NCBI GenBank assembly: GCA_019689675.1
Contig: JADGGZ010000005.1
Span: 1-46,220 of the forward strand
DNA from: Rhodospirillales bacterium
GTDB taxonomy: Bacteria > Pseudomonadota > Alphaproteobacteria > ATCC43930 > CGMCC-115725
Reading direction: 5' to 3'
DNA: 46,220 nt
The position numbers and the translations under genes are program-made. Each line of letters opens with the position of its first letter. Position 1 is the first letter of the stretch. Under the pieces are notes generated by a model that was given only the letters and a program-made list of their open reading frames with translations, ran no database searches and was not told the DNA's origin. Positions 10,640-19,865 of this stretch are shown here, in pieces.

Positions 10640-10671
10640 GAGGTTGCCCCGGCGGGGGTTTACGTAACCTC
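10640..10671. other. Hairpin after the suf operon
   Basis: GAGGTT (10640-10645) pairs with AACCTC (10666-10671), enclosing a second small CCCC/GGGG hairpin. There is no U-run, so it is only a weak terminator candidate, but its place just after sufT suggests a transcript-end or mRNA-stability element. Confidence 0.3.
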
Positions 10672-10694
10672 CGCGTTCGGCAACAGTGGGTCCC

Positions 10695-11213
10695 GTGGCC
10701 CGCTTTGCCGCCCTCGATTTCGAGACCGCCGACTATCGTCCCGACAGCGCCTGCGCCGTAGGCGTCGTGGTGGTCGAGAACGGCCGCGTCGCAACGCGCT
10801 TCTACTCGCTGATCCGGCCGCCACGTCCGCGCGTCATGTTCACGCATATTCACGGCCTTGCCTGGGACGATCTCCGCGACGCTCCGTCCTTCCCTGAGAT
10901 CTGGCCGCAAATAGCGCCTCTCCTCGATGGCTGCGCGTTCGTCGCCGCGCATAACGCGAGCTTCGAGTCTCGCGTGCTCCGGGCATGCACCGCGGCGGCG
11001 GCGATCGCCCTCGAGCCACCGCCCTTCCTCTGCACGGTACGGTTGTCGCGCCGGGTGTGGGGCCTCTACCCGACCCGGCTTCCGGATGTCTGCCGCGCCC
11101 TTCGGATCCCGCTCGTTCATCATCGCGCCGATTCGGACGCGGAAGCCTGCGCCCGAATCGTGATTGCAGCGTCCGTGCACGGCGCGGCCATCGAGGAGCA
11201 TTTGGCCGCCTGA
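10695..11213 (+). CDS. DnaQ-like 3'-5' exonuclease
   Basis: About 172 residues from the GTG at 10695; a GTG nine bases upstream is also possible and neither has a clear ribosome site. The sequence starts VARFAALDFETAD, where D8 and E10 form the ExoI motif of DEDDh exonucleases; AAHNASFESRVL carries ExoII and HHRADSDAEACARI the histidine/aspartate of ExoIII. These match the epsilon-subunit-like exonuclease family. Being a free-standing domain, it could act in repair or RNA/DNA trimming; the specific role is unknown. Confidence 0.87.
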   Translation: MARFAALDFETADYRPDSACAVGVVVVENGRVATRFYSLIRPPRPRVMFTHIHGLAWDDLRDAPSFPEIWPQIAPLLDGCAFVAAHNASFESRVLRACTAAAAIALEPPPFLCTVRLSRRVWGLYPTRLPDVCRALRIPLVHHRADSDAEACARIVIAASVHGAAIEEHLAA

Positions 11214-11313
11214 GGGAAGAGCAGGTTACGTTTTCTTATCCGGTCCAGGTGCAACATGGAACCCGGGAGAGGCGGTTCGCGTACAACCAATCGGGGGTGT
11301 TCGCGGAGGCCTC

Positions 11314-11547
11314 ATGCGATACCTGCTTCTCACGGTGTTCGGCGCGATGATGCTAGCTGGTTGTGCAAGCGAACCCAGGGTTGTCGACTCGGTTCCGCCC
11401 GGGGTGTCGTACAGATTCAGCGGCGACAACGTCGCGGAAGCCAACCGGCGCGCCGACCGCTACTGCGCTCAATATGGAAAACGGGCGCAACTTCAAAGCG
11501 TTACGCGGGGAGCTGTCGATAATATCGCGCAGTACGAATGCGGCTGA
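11314..11547 (+). CDS. Small two-cysteine lipoprotein
   Basis: 77 residues. The signal peptide MRYLLLTVFGAMMLAGC ends in a clear lipobox (LAGC, Cys-17), so the protein should be lipid-anchored. GGAGG sits 4 nt before the ATG. The mature part has two further cysteines in AEANRRADRYC and AQYEC, 26 residues apart, likely to form a disulfide. It aligns without gaps over about 39 residues with another small lipoprotein in this window (38714-39013). I do not recognise a named family. Confidence 0.75.
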   Translation: MRYLLLTVFGAMMLAGCASEPRVVDSVPPGVSYRFSGDNVAEANRRADRYCAQYGKRAQLQSVTRGAVDNIAQYECG

Positions 11548-11844
11548 CCGGGGCCGGTGTGGTACCGGGCGATTCCCCCTTCGGTTCTATTAATAGGTGT
11601 GATTTCGGGCATAAAATCGTTGCGCGTTGTGACATAGACGGGTAGCCTCCCATCGTTGGACGCGGGTGGAGGGAAACCTCGGGTTCGGCGCCGTCGCCTT
11701 CTGCTGGGGGAGTTCGAGGCGAGCGTCGTAACCAGGCCGGTCAACACCGCGTCAGAGTATGTTCTTGGAGGGGGCCGCGATCGTCCGGCCCGAAGCCCCT
11801 TGGGGGGAGTCGGCTCGGGCGTCCATCTGGCGACGCGGAGGAAC
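11548..11844. other. 297-nt intergenic region before the M23 peptidase gene
   Basis: No convincing gene. It holds a locally AT-rich stretch (11584-11640) with a perfect CTATTAATAG palindrome (11587-11596) and a TAAAAT element, which may be part of a promoter. The rest is GC-rich. The open frame of the downstream gene extends back through it but lacks family-like sequence, and a strong ribosome site lies only at its end. Confidence 0.4.
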
Positions 11845-13218
11845 ATGAAAACGACACTACGAAATTTTTGGACGCGATTTTGTTCTGAGCGACACATTTT
11901 GATCCGAGGCTCCAAGTCGGTGCGCCATCTGCGCATTCCGGGCTGGGTGCCGCCGGTGGGTGCGGCCGGTGCTGCGGCAACGGCGATCGCGCTCACGGTC
12001 GGAGCGTCGAGCTATTTCGAAGGCCGCGACGTCTTGTCGTTCCTCAAAGTGGAAGCCGCGCTGCGCCAAGCGGAGGTCCAGGAGGTCGAGGGCGCCAACG
12101 CCGATCTTCGGGAGCATGTTGCCCGTCTCGAGCAGCGCCTTGCGGCCGCCAACCGTCAGCTCGCTGAGGCGCAGGGAAAACTGCGGCAGGCGGCTGCCCA
12201 GAACAGCGAGTTGCGCGGCCAACTCTACAGCGTCGAACTGAAGCTCAGCGCGCTCCAAGAGGAGCGGGACGCCGCCGAGGAGCGGCTTCGCGTCGCGGAA
12301 GAGGCGTTCGCGGCGAAGTCGAGCGAACTCGACGAGCTCACCGCCGCGATCGAACTCGCCGCACGGCACGGCGACACGCAGCGTACGGTTCTCGCCGGAC
12401 GGCTGAAGCTGGTCGAGGCCGAGAAGGAGGCCGCCGCGCAGCGCGTCGCCGAAATGAAGCGGGCGCTCGACGCGGCAGAGCAGAAGGCGCGCGCCGCGGT
12501 CGCCGACAGGGACAGGATGCGCCATCGCCTGGCGCAGCTCGACAACGGCGGCAAAACCGACAAGCCCGTCGTCGCGAACGCGGCCGGCGAGGCGACGAAG
12601 TCGTCCCCGGCGGGCGGGTGGCTGGAGATCGAGAGCCTCCTCGCCTCGGTGGGGGTCGATGTCGCCTCCCTCAAAGCGAAGTTCAACCTCGCGCCGACAG
12701 GCGTCGGCGGTCCGTTCTACGCCTTCGACCCGCGCGAGAAGAATGGGGCGGGGCAGGTGCCGGTGGAAAACCTCAAGAAGCTGCTGACCAGCCTTCCGCT
12801 CGCCGCACCGCTCGACGACTATCGGCTCGAGAGCGATTTCGGCACGCGCACCGACCCGTTGAACAAGCGCCGGGCGACGCATTCGGGTCTCGATTTAGCT
12901 GCGCCGTATCGGACTCCCGTCTTCAGCACCGCGCCCGGCGTCGTCGTCTTCGCGGGCGCCAAGGGCGCCTACGGCCGTACTGTCGAGATAGATCACGGGC
13001 ATGGAATCGTCACGCGGTACGCGCATCTCCATCGCACGATGGTGGTGACGGGACAGCGCGTGACCGGGCGGTATCAGATCGGGCAGCTCGGCAGCACCGG
13101 GCGCAGCACCGGGCCGCATCTCCATTACGAGATTCTCGTGAACGGCGTGGCCCAGGATCCGGCGCGGTTTCTCGAGGCGGGGCGCAACGCGATCAAGGTC
13201 GTCGCCGAGAAGAAGTGA
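11845..13218 (+). CDS. M23 family metallopeptidase with long coiled coil (murein hydrolase or activator)
   Basis: 457 residues from an ATG preceded by GGAGG. A basic N-terminus is followed by one membrane segment (about 33-53, GWVPPVGAAGAAATAIALTVG), then a long heptad-rich coiled coil (about 62-235) and a C-terminal LytM/M23 domain. Zinc-binding residues are visible: H346 and D350 in HSGLD and H425-x-H427 in HLHYE. This is EnvC/NlpD-like architecture with apparently intact metal ligands, so it could be a peptidoglycan endopeptidase; activity as an amidase activator is the alternative. It probably acts in the periplasm, anchored in the inner membrane. Confidence 0.93.
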   Translation: MKTTLRNFWTRFCSERHILIRGSKSVRHLRIPGWVPPVGAAGAAATAIALTVGASSYFEGRDVLSFLKVEAALRQAEVQEVEGANADLREHVARLEQRLAAANRQLAEAQGKLRQAAAQNSELRGQLYSVELKLSALQEERDAAEERLRVAEEAFAAKSSELDELTAAIELAARHGDTQRTVLAGRLKLVEAEKEAAAQRVAEMKRALDAAEQKARAAVADRDRMRHRLAQLDNGGKTDKPVVANAAGEATKSSPAGGWLEIESLLASVGVDVASLKAKFNLAPTGVGGPFYAFDPREKNGAGQVPVENLKKLLTSLPLAAPLDDYRLESDFGTRTDPLNKRRATHSGLDLAAPYRTPVFSTAPGVVVFAGAKGAYGRTVEIDHGHGIVTRYAHLHRTMVVTGQRVTGRYQIGQLGSTGRSTGPHLHYEILVNGVAQDPARFLEAGRNAIKVVAEKK

Positions 13219-13251
13219 TGCGCGCGCCTCTGCGCAGGCGACGCACGGAAG

Positions 13252-14247
13252 TCAGGCGGCGAGCGCCTTCGCGAAGGTGACGCGGTCGACGTTTCCGCCG
13301 GAGGCGACCACGACCACGGTACGCCCGCGGAAACGGTCGCGCTGCTGCAGCGCGCAGGCGAGCGAAACCGCGCCGCCGGGTTCGATCACCAGCTTGAAGC
13401 GCTCGAAAGCCAGGGCCATCGCTCTCGCCACCGCGGCGTCGTCGGCGCTGAAACCGCCGGCAAGGAGCCGTCGCGCGATGGAAAACGTGATTTCGCCCGG
13501 CATCGGCGCCAGCAGCGCGTCGCAGAAGGAGCGCGACGCGGGCGCGTTCGTCTGCCGCGTCCCGGCAGAAAGCGAGCGCGCCATATCGTCGTATTCGGCG
13601 GGCTCGCTGCTGTAGACCTCGGTCGTGGGCGACAGCGCCGCGAGCGCAACGGCGCAGCCGGTGACGAGTCCGCCGCCGCTGCAGTTGGCGATGACGGCGT
13701 CGACCGTCACCCCGGCATCGGCGGCCTGCTCGGCGATCTCGAGGCCGGTCGTCCCCTGACCGGCGATGATCCGCACGTCGTCGAACGGCTTCACCGTCGT
13801 CGCGCCTCGATCCTCGGCGATCCGGCGGGCGATTGCCTCCCGGTCCTCGCGATCCCGGTCGTAGAGCACCACTTCGGCGCCGTAGCTTCTCGTGTTCTCG
13901 ATCTTGATCGACGGCGCGTCCTTCGGCATCACGATCGTGGAGCGGATGCCGAGGAGCTGCGCGGCGGCGGCCACGCCTTGGGCATGGTTCCCGGAGGAGA
14001 AGGCGACGACCCCTCTCGCGCGCGCCTCGGGATCGAGCAGAGCCATCGTGTTGTAGGCGCCGCGGAACTTGAACGAGCCGGTGCGTTGGAGGGGCTCCGC
14101 CTTTATGAAGAGGCGAAACCCGAGCTCGTCGTCGAGCGCCGGCACGTTGAGGAGCGGGGTGCGGATCGCCTTGCCGCGCAGCCGCTCGGCAGCCGCCTTG
14201 ATGTCGGCGAGGGTGACGGGGAGATCAGAAGCGGGCGAGGAAGTCAT
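13252..14247 (-). CDS. Threonine/serine dehydratase-like PLP enzyme
   Basis: 331 residues, fold type II PLP enzyme of the threonine dehydratase/serine racemase group. The PLP lysine is K60 in RTGSFKFRGA, the phosphate-binding loop is NCSGGGLVTG, and FSSGNHAQGVA is the substrate serine loop. There is no C-terminal ACT regulatory domain, so it resembles catabolic threonine dehydratase or serine racemase rather than feedback-inhibited IlvA. Its start overlaps the 3' end of the upstream hydrolase gene by 23 nt. Confidence 0.9.
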   Translation of the reverse strand: MTSSPASDLPVTLADIKAAAERLRGKAIRTPLLNVPALDDELGFRLFIKAEPLQRTGSFKFRGAYNTMALLDPEARARGVVAFSSGNHAQGVAAAAQLLGIRSTIVMPKDAPSIKIENTRSYGAEVVLYDRDREDREAIARRIAEDRGATTVKPFDDVRIIAGQGTTGLEIAEQAADAGVTVDAVIANCSGGGLVTGCAVALAALSPTTEVYSSEPAEYDDMARSLSAGTRQTNAPASRSFCDALLAPMPGEITFSIARRLLAGGFSADDAAVARAMALAFERFKLVIEPGGAVSLACALQQRDRFRGRTVVVVASGGNVDRVTFAKALAA

Positions 14248-15097
14248 CGAGCGCCTGTCGCGATTCGGGTTCGACGAGCGACGGCACGTGGCCAGCGTCG
14301 CGCACCGTCACATGTAGCAGATCCGGGCGTACGGCGACCATCCTCGCGAGCCCCTCCTCGGTGAGAACGTCGGACGCCTCGCCGCGCAGGAGCAGGGTCG
14401 GGACCGCCGCGGTCGCGCGGAACATCGGCCAGAGATCGGGAATGCTCGCCCGATCGTGCAGCATGCCCTTGACGAGGGCGGTGTCGTAGTCGAAGTGCAG
14501 CTTGCCGTCCGCGCCCTCGCGGAAGGTCCCGCGGGTGAGGTTTCGCCAGGTCGCGTCGTCCTTGATCGGAAGATGCGCGAGAGCGGTTCGAATGAACTTC
14601 TCGGCGGTCTCCCAGTCGGGCTGCGGCTGGTCCTCCGCGATCCACGCGGTGATGCGGGCTAGCCCGGTGCCGGCGATGTCCGGCCCGATGTCGTTGAGCA
14701 CGAGCCCCGCGACCACGGCGGGGCGGACGGCGCAAAGCCCCATCGCGAGGAGCCCGCCGAGGCTGGTTCCGACGACGATGCAGCGCTCGATGCCGGTCGC
14801 GGCGAGGAGGTGGAGAGTGTCGTTGAGGTAGACGAGCGCCTGGTAGTTTCGCCAGTTGGTGTCGTAGGCGGAGAGGCCGCGGCCCCGGTAGTCGGGCGAG
14901 AGGACGCGGCGCTCTGCCGCTGTCCGGGTCGCGAAGGGCTCGAAGTCGCGGCTGTTGCGGGTGAGCCCCGAGAGGCAAAGCACCGGCAGACGGGCCGAGA
15001 GCGGGTCGCCGTAGTCGCGATAGTAGAGGCGCAGCCCGTCCTGCGCTGTCAGATGCCGTTCGACGTAGCGCCGTTCGGCGCTAGCGCCTGAGGTCAT
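14225..15097 (-). CDS. Alpha/beta hydrolase
   Basis: 290 residues. The nucleophile elbow is GTSLGG with S112, the oxyanion region is LSGLTRNSRDF, and the catalytic histidine is in DAGHVPSL near the C-terminus. SPDYRGRGLS is typical of the family. The substrate cannot be assigned. The gene sits between the lytic transglycosylase and the PLP enzyme, overlapping both (17 nt and 23 nt), so the three are one transcription unit. Confidence 0.9.
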   Translation of the reverse strand: MTSGASAERRYVERHLTAQDGLRLYYRDYGDPLSARLPVLCLSGLTRNSRDFEPFATRTAAERRVLSPDYRGRGLSAYDTNWRNYQALVYLNDTLHLLAATGIERCIVVGTSLGGLLAMGLCAVRPAVVAGLVLNDIGPDIAGTGLARITAWIAEDQPQPDWETAEKFIRTALAHLPIKDDATWRNLTRGTFREGADGKLHFDYDTALVKGMLHDRASIPDLWPMFRATAAVPTLLLRGEASDVLTEEGLARMVAVRPDLLHVTVRDAGHVPSLVEPESRQALDDFLARF

Positions 15098-17087
15098 CCG
15101 AGATCGAGAACGCGAGCTGCCGGTCGCCGAGGCGGACGCGGTAGACTTGAAGGTTCTCGAGCACGCGCTGGACGTAGTTCCGCGTCTCGCTGACCGGGAT
15201 CGACTCGACCCAGTCGACCACGTCGATGTCCGGCGCGCGGGGGTCGCCGTAGTCGCGCAGCCACTGACGCACGCGCGCCGGGCCGGCGTTGTAGGCGGCG
15301 ATCGCGAGCACGTAGGAGCCGCCGAAGCTGTCGAGGAGATGGTCGAGGTAGTAGCGGCCGAGGCTCAGATTGTAGCTCGGGTCGCTGGTGAGACGGGCGA
15401 GGCTGAACTGGAGCCCGCTCGACTTCGCGACTTCCTTGGCGGTGGAGGGCATGAGCTGCATGAGGCCGCGCGCGCCCGCAGGGCTGACCGCGCGGATGTC
15501 GAACGCGCTTTCCTGCCGCGTCATCGCGAGCACGAGCGGGCGCTCCGAAATTCCGCCGTTCCCGATCGGGATCACCGGGTAGCCGTGCGACATCAGAGGA
15601 ATGCCGGCGTAGCTCGCGCGCTTGCCGACCGCGACCTCGAGGTCGGGCCTGCCGAGCTGCTCGGCGAGGCGCGCGGCGAGGGCGTGATCGGACGGCGTCC
15701 TGGCGAGTTCGGAGAGCCTGAGCACGAAGGGTTTCGCCCGGTCGGTCGCGCCGACCTCGTGCAGCATTCGCGCCACCCGTACGAGCTCCTTCTTCTCGAA
15801 CGCGGCCGTTTCCTGCGCGCTCGGTTCGGGTTCGGGGAGGAGCTTGGGCGGAGCCTCCTTGCCTAGCTTGGTCCTCGCGAGCTGGCCGTAATAGGTCGCC
15901 TGATGCTCGGAGGCGGTCAGATACCAGTTCGCCGCGAGCTGCTTCGCGTTGCGCGCCTCCGCCGCGCGCCCGGCCCAATAAGCCGCCCGAGCGACGCTGA
16001 TCGGCAGCTTCGCAACGTCGTGCAGACGGTCGAAATGCGTGTACGCAGTGGGTGCGTCGCGAAGGAAGCGAAGCGCGATCCACCCCGCGAGGAACTCGGC
16101 ATCGAAATAGGCGACCGTACCGGGTTCGAGCGCGTGCTTGACGACGAGCCGGTATGCGAGCTTCGGGTTTCCGTCGAGGAGGGCGCGGCGGGCCAGAATC
16201 TGTCGCTCGGTCCACCACGCGGCCGGCCGGCCGAGGTCGGAAGGCGCGTTGGCGACGATCTCGGCCGCATCCTGAAAGCGGTCCTTGCGGCGGAAGTAGC
16301 GCGCCCTTTCGTAGAGAAGGCCCGGATCCTTGTGCAGCTTCGCTGGGACCTGCGCGACGAGCTTCGGGGCATTGCTCGCCAACCCTTCGAGCGCGAAACG
16401 CGCCTCCGCGACGGCCTTCCATTCGGCCGGCACCCTCGCGTACTGCCGCTTGGCGGCGTCGCGGTTGCCGTCCCAGACGAGGCGGTCGAGGCGCCGAATA
16501 TGATCTTCGCGCCGAAGGTGGTCGCCGTAACGGCTGAGAACAAGCTTCTCGTCGGCCTTGCTGAAATCCGACTCGACCCACACCGAGCGGATGAGCGCAA
16601 CGGCGGCTTCCCGCTTGCCGTCGCCGAGAAGGAGATCGGCCTGGCGGAGCCGGGCGAAGGGAGTCACCGGCGGATAGCGCTCGAACCAAGCGCGAAGTTC
16701 CGCGTCCGAGAGCCCGGCGATCGCGTCCTCGGCCCGCACCCGCAGCGTGCCGAGCCCCGGCCATTCGGGGTTCTGGTCGTGGAACGCGACGATGTCATGG
16801 AAGCTGCGGCCGCTTCCCGGGCTCGACAGCTCCATCCACTCGATCGCCTTGGCCAGCAGCTTGTTCCGCGCCCTGGCGGCGTGGCGATGCGCATCCTGGT
16901 ACTTGCCGCGATCGACCGCCTCGAACGCCGCCCGATAGGCATTGCGGTCGTCGGGCGAGAGTTCTTCGCCGCGCGCCGTCAGTGGAAGGCAGAGTGCGAC
17001 AAAAACGAAGAGGAGGGCGAAACGAGACGGCATGGACACACGATCGTAGGCGGCGGGCGAGACGGGAACAAGGATGGCCGGTTGCAT
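15081..17087 (-). CDS. Soluble-type lytic murein transglycosylase (Slt family)
   Basis: 668 residues. The start at 17087 is supported by GGAAGG just upstream; a second ATG at 17033 would give a shorter signal peptide but lacks a ribosome site. A hydrophobic export segment ([16 protein letters not shown]) is followed by an alpha-helical superhelix and a C-terminal SLT domain: [20 protein letters not shown] with catalytic E526, then [14 protein letters not shown] and [16 protein letters not shown]. The enzyme cleaves the MurNAc-GlcNAc bond of peptidoglycan to give anhydro-muropeptides, the substrates of AmpG, which is encoded at the far end of the window. Confidence 0.95.
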   Translation of the reverse strand: MQPAILVPVSPAAYDRVSMPSRFALLFVFVALCLPLTARGEELSPDDRNAYRAAFEAVDRGKYQDAHRHAARARNKLLAKAIEWMELSSPGSGRSFHDIVAFHDQNPEWPGLGTLRVRAEDAIAGLSDAELRAWFERYPPVTPFARLRQADLLLGDGKREAAVALIRSVWVESDFSKADEKLVLSRYGDHLRREDHIRRLDRLVWDGNRDAAKRQYARVPAEWKAVAEARFALEGLASNAPKLVAQVPAKLHKDPGLLYERARYFRRKDRFQDAAEIVANAPSDLGRPAAWWTERQILARRALLDGNPKLAYRLVVKHALEPGTVAYFDAEFLAGWIALRFLRDAPTAYTHFDRLHDVAKLPISVARAAYWAGRAAEARNAKQLAANWYLTASEHQATYYGQLARTKLGKEAPPKLLPEPEPSAQETAAFEKKELVRVARMLHEVGATDRAKPFVLRLSELARTPSDHALAARLAEQLGRPDLEVAVGKRASYAGIPLMSHGYPVIPIGNGGISERPLVLAMTRQESAFDIRAVSPAGARGLMQLMPSTAKEVAKSSGLQFSLARLTSDPSYNLSLGRYYLDHLLDSFGGSYVLAIAAYNAGPARVRQWLRDYGDPRAPDIDVVDWVESIPVSETRNYVQRVLENLQVYRVRLGDRQLAFSISDDLRR

Positions 17088-17134
17088 GTTCCTTCCAGCC
17101 CGTCAAATCTTGGTTAAGGAAATGCGACGGCCGG

Positions 17135-17166
17135 TTGCGACGAGGTGGGCGGGGCGATATCGTCCC
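17135..17166 (+). promoter_or_regulatory. Candidate dapA promoter with overlapping inverted repeat
   Basis: TTGCGA (17135-17140), a 17-nt spacer and TATCGT (17158-17163) form a plausible sigma-70 promoter, predicting a leader of about 20 nt. The -10 element lies inside GGGGCGATATCGTCCC (17151-17166), a 16-bp inverted repeat with one mismatched pair, a possible operator. Confidence 0.35.
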
Positions 17167-17188
17167 GGCGAATCGGGTGGAGGCGGAA

Positions 17189-18064
17189 ATGTTCAAGGGC
17201 TCGCTCGTCGCGCTGATCACGCCGTTTCGCGACGGAGCCGTCGATGACAAGGCGTTCCAGGAATTCGTCGCTTGGCAGATCGCCGAGGGGACCCACGGGC
17301 TCGTGCCGTGCGGGACTACCGGCGAATCGCCGACCTTGAGCCATGACGAGCACAAGCGGGTCGTCGAACTCTGCCTCGAGGTGGCCAAGGGGAAGGTGCC
17401 GGTGATCGCCGGCACCGGGTCCAACTCGACCGCGGAGGCGATCGAGCTGACGCGCCACGCGCAGAAGGCTGGTGCCGACGCCGCCCTCGTCGTCACGCCG
17501 TACTACAACAAGCCGACCCAGGAGGGTCTCTATCAGCACTTCAAGGCGATTCACGACGCGACCGACATTCCGATCATCATCTATAATATTCCACCGCGCT
17601 GCATCATCGACATGAGCGTCGCGACGATGGCGCGGCTCGCGAAGCTGCCACGCATCGTCGGCGTCAAGGACGCGACCAACGATCTCACCCGGCCGGTGCG
17701 AACGAAGCTGGCGATCGGGCCGGATTTCTGCCTCCTCTCCGGAGAGGACGGGACCGCGCTCGCCTATCTCGCCCAGGGCGGGCACGGGTGCATCTCCGTC
17801 ACCGCCAATGTCGCGCCGCGGCTCTGCGCCGACATGCACGAGGCGTGGGCCAAGGGCGACGTGAAGACCGCGATGCGGCTCAACGAGCGCCTGATGCCGC
17901 TGCACGAGGCGCTTTTCGCCGAGACGAGCCCCGCGCCGGTGAAGTTCGCCGCCTCGCTCCTCGGCAAGTCGAGCGAAACCTGCCGCCTGCCGCTCGCCGA
18001 GCTCCTTTCCGAGACGAAGGAGCGCGTGCGGCGCGAGATGCGCGCTGCCGGCATTCTCGAGTAG
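17189..18064 (+). CDS. dapA: 4-hydroxy-tetrahydrodipicolinate synthase
   Basis: 291 residues, the normal length. DapA condenses pyruvate with aspartate semialdehyde, the first committed step to lysine and meso-diaminopimelate for peptidoglycan. The Schiff-base lysine is K160 in VGVKDAT, the catalytic Y132 is in IYNIPPR, and T44/T45 lie in [10 protein letters not shown]. The ATG at 17189 follows GGTGGAGG and matches family starts. Its last base is the first base of the smpB start codon. Confidence 0.97.
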   Translation: MFKGSLVALITPFRDGAVDDKAFQEFVAWQIAEGTHGLVPCGTTGESPTLSHDEHKRVVELCLEVAKGKVPVIAGTGSNSTAEAIELTRHAQKAGADAALVVTPYYNKPTQEGLYQHFKAIHDATDIPIIIYNIPPRCIIDMSVATMARLAKLPRIVGVKDATNDLTRPVRTKLAIGPDFCLLSGEDGTALAYLAQGGHGCISVTANVAPRLCADMHEAWAKGDVKTAMRLNERLMPLHEALFAETSPAPVKFAASLLGKSSETCRLPLAELLSETKERVRREMRAAGILE

Positions 18065-18528
18065 TGGCTCGGCCGACCGACCGCTTCGCGGCGCAAAACC
18101 GCCGGGCGCGCTTCGACTACAACATTCTCGACACGCTCGAAGCGGGGCTCGTCCTCACGGGAAGCGAGGTGAAGTCGCTTCGCGAGGGGCATGCGAGCAT
18201 CAACGAGGCCTATGCTACCGAGGACAAGGGCGAGCTCTGGCTCATCAATGCGCACATTCCCGAATGGAAGGCCGCGACACGCTTCAATCACGAGCCCCGC
18301 CGCCCGCGCAAGCTGCTGGTCCATCGCAAGGAGCTGAACCGGCTCGCCGGCGCCATCAAGCGCGAGGGCGTGACCCTGGTGCCCCTCTCGATCTATTTCA
18401 ACGAGAAGGGGCGGGCGAAGTGCGAGATCGGCCTCGCCAAGGGCAAGAAGAAGGCCGACAAGCGCGAGACGGAGAAGGCGCGCGACTGGCAGCGCGACAA
18501 GGCGCGGCTGATGCGGGAACGGGGCTGA
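18064..18528 (+). CDS. smpB: SsrA-binding protein SmpB
   Basis: 154 residues from a GTG that overlaps the dapA stop by one base; an ATG-initiated alternative would lose the conserved N-terminus. Landmarks are [29 protein letters not shown], the segment [16 protein letters not shown], and a basic C-terminal tail ([17 protein letters not shown]) that mimics mRNA in the decoding centre. SmpB delivers tmRNA to stalled ribosomes. The ssrA gene itself is not in the window. A dapA-smpB order is common in alphaproteobacteria. Confidence 0.96.
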   Translation: MARPTDRFAAQNRRARFDYNILDTLEAGLVLTGSEVKSLREGHASINEAYATEDKGELWLINAHIPEWKAATRFNHEPRRPRKLLVHRKELNRLAGAIKREGVTLVPLSIYFNEKGRAKCEIGLAKGKKKADKRETEKARDWQRDKARLMRERG

Positions 18529-18541
18529 CCCGCCGGTCCTT

Positions 18542-19219
18542 TCAGGCCGACAGGATCGCGCCCCGGCTTTCCCTCGCGTCGAGGCGGGCGCGCAGCGCCG
18601 TGAATACCGCCTCGAACATGGCGGGCGTGAGCTTGCCCGTGTTCGTGTTGTAGCGCGAGCAGTGATAGCTGTCGGCAAGGAGTAGCGGGCCGAGCTCGTG
18701 CAGGGCGCCGTGCGCGAACGGGAACGCGGCCCGCCGCTTTCCGAGCGCACCGAGCACGGCTCCGTGCGCGATCTGCCCCAACGCGAGCACGGCCTCGAGC
18801 CCGTCGCTCGCGAGCTCTCGAGCGAGGAAAGGTCGGCAGGCAGCCACCTCGCCGGGTTCAGGCTTGTTCTCGGGCGGCACGCAGCGAACGGCGTTGGTGA
18901 TTCGGCAGTCGACGAGCTCCAGCCCGTCGTCCGGGGCGGCGCCGTACTCGCCGCGCGCGAAGCTGAACTTCTTCAGCGTCGCGTAGAGGAGCTCGCCGGC
19001 GAAATCGCCCGTGAATGGCCGCCCGGTCCGATTGGCACCGCGCAGGCCGGGAGCGAGCCCGACGATGAGGAGCCGTGCGTTCGCGGCGCCGAACGACGGC
19101 ACCGGCGCATTGTGCCAGTCGGGGTGGAGGGCGCGCTGAGTTTCCCGAAACGACGCGAGGCGCGGACAGAGATTGCAATCCGCTGTCGGCTCCGCAGTCG
19201 CCGCTGCAACGGCGCTCAC
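18542..19219 (-). CDS. Uracil-DNA glycosylase, family 5 (UdgB) type
   Basis: 225 residues. CNLCPRL near the N-terminus and later cysteines fit the Fe-S cluster site of family 4/5 enzymes. The active-site loop GLAPGLRGANRTGRPFTGD lacks the family 4 acidic residue and matches family 5 (UdgB), and the second motif appears as YHCSRYNTNTGK. Family 5 enzymes excise uracil and some other deaminated bases during base excision repair. The start overlaps the stop of the NYN gene (ATGA); the gene ends 13 nt from the convergent smpB. Confidence 0.9.
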   Translation of the reverse strand: MSAVAAATAEPTADCNLCPRLASFRETQRALHPDWHNAPVPSFGAANARLLIVGLAPGLRGANRTGRPFTGDFAGELLYATLKKFSFARGEYGAAPDDGLELVDCRITNAVRCVPPENKPEPGEVAACRPFLARELASDGLEAVLALGQIAHGAVLGALGKRRAAFPFAHGALHELGPLLLADSYHCSRYNTNTGKLTPAMFEAVFTALRARLDARESRGAILSA

Positions 19220-19785
19220 GTCGCCTGCGGCTCGCGTGCCGCGGCGCGGTCCTCGCGGTGATGGCGCATGATCGACGGCGCGAGGTCCTGAAGCTCGACG
19301 AAGGCGTCCGCCTGGCGTCGGAGATCGTCCGCCACCATCGGCGGCGAGGAGCGCAGCGTGGAAACGACCGTCACGCGCACACCTTTACGCTGCACGGCCT
19401 CGACGAGACGACGGAAATCGCCGTCGCCCGAGAAGAGCACGACATGGTCCACATGCGGCGCCATCTCCATGACGTCGATTGCGAGCTCGATGTCCATGTT
19501 GCTCTTCACCTTCCGGCGTCCGGTGGCGTCGGTGTACTCCTTCGCAGGCTTCGTCACCATCGTGTAGCCGTTGTAGTCGAGCCAATCGACCAGCGGACGG
19601 ATCGGGGAGTACTCCTGATCCTCTATGAGGGCGGTGTAGTAGAAGGCGCGGACCAGCCGAGCGCTGCTGCTGAAGAGCTCCAGCAGGCGTTTGTAGTCGA
19701 TATCGAAACCGAGGGATCGTGCTGCTGCATATAGATTCGCGCCATCTATGAACAAAGCAATTCGCTCTTGGGGATAAAACTTCAT
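19216..19785 (-). CDS. NYN domain protein (LabA/DUF88-like putative RNase)
   Basis: 189 residues from the ATG at 19785, preceded by GGAGAGA; an in-frame ATG 18 nt further up is possible. The PIN-like NYN fold is shown by ALFIDGANLYAAAR (D14), SNMDIELAIDVMEMA and VVLFSGDGDFRRLVEAVQRKG, which supply the acidic metal-binding residues of a nuclease centre. Relatives are proposed RNases but the substrate here is unknown. It is translationally coupled to the uracil-DNA glycosylase. Confidence 0.88.
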   Translation of the reverse strand: MKFYPQERIALFIDGANLYAAARSLGFDIDYKRLLELFSSSARLVRAFYYTALIEDQEYSPIRPLVDWLDYNGYTMVTKPAKEYTDATGRRKVKSNMDIELAIDVMEMAPHVDHVVLFSGDGDFRRLVEAVQRKGVRVTVVSTLRSSPPMVADDLRRQADAFVELQDLAPSIMRHHREDRAAAREPQAT

Positions 19786-19865
19786 GAAAATCTCTCCAAT
19801 CACGTACCCGAGTTTTCCTTTCCATTATCATTAATTATGCCAATCGACATCGGCAAGAGGTCGGC

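Noticed and set aside
11857-12882. A 341-codon open frame antisense to the M23 peptidase gene
   Set aside because: It mirrors the coiled-coil coding region and has no independent features.
17031-17087. The ATG at 17033 as the lytic transglycosylase start
   Set aside because: It would give a neater signal peptide but has no ribosome site, while the ATG at 17087 has GGAAGG at good spacing; kept only as an alternative.
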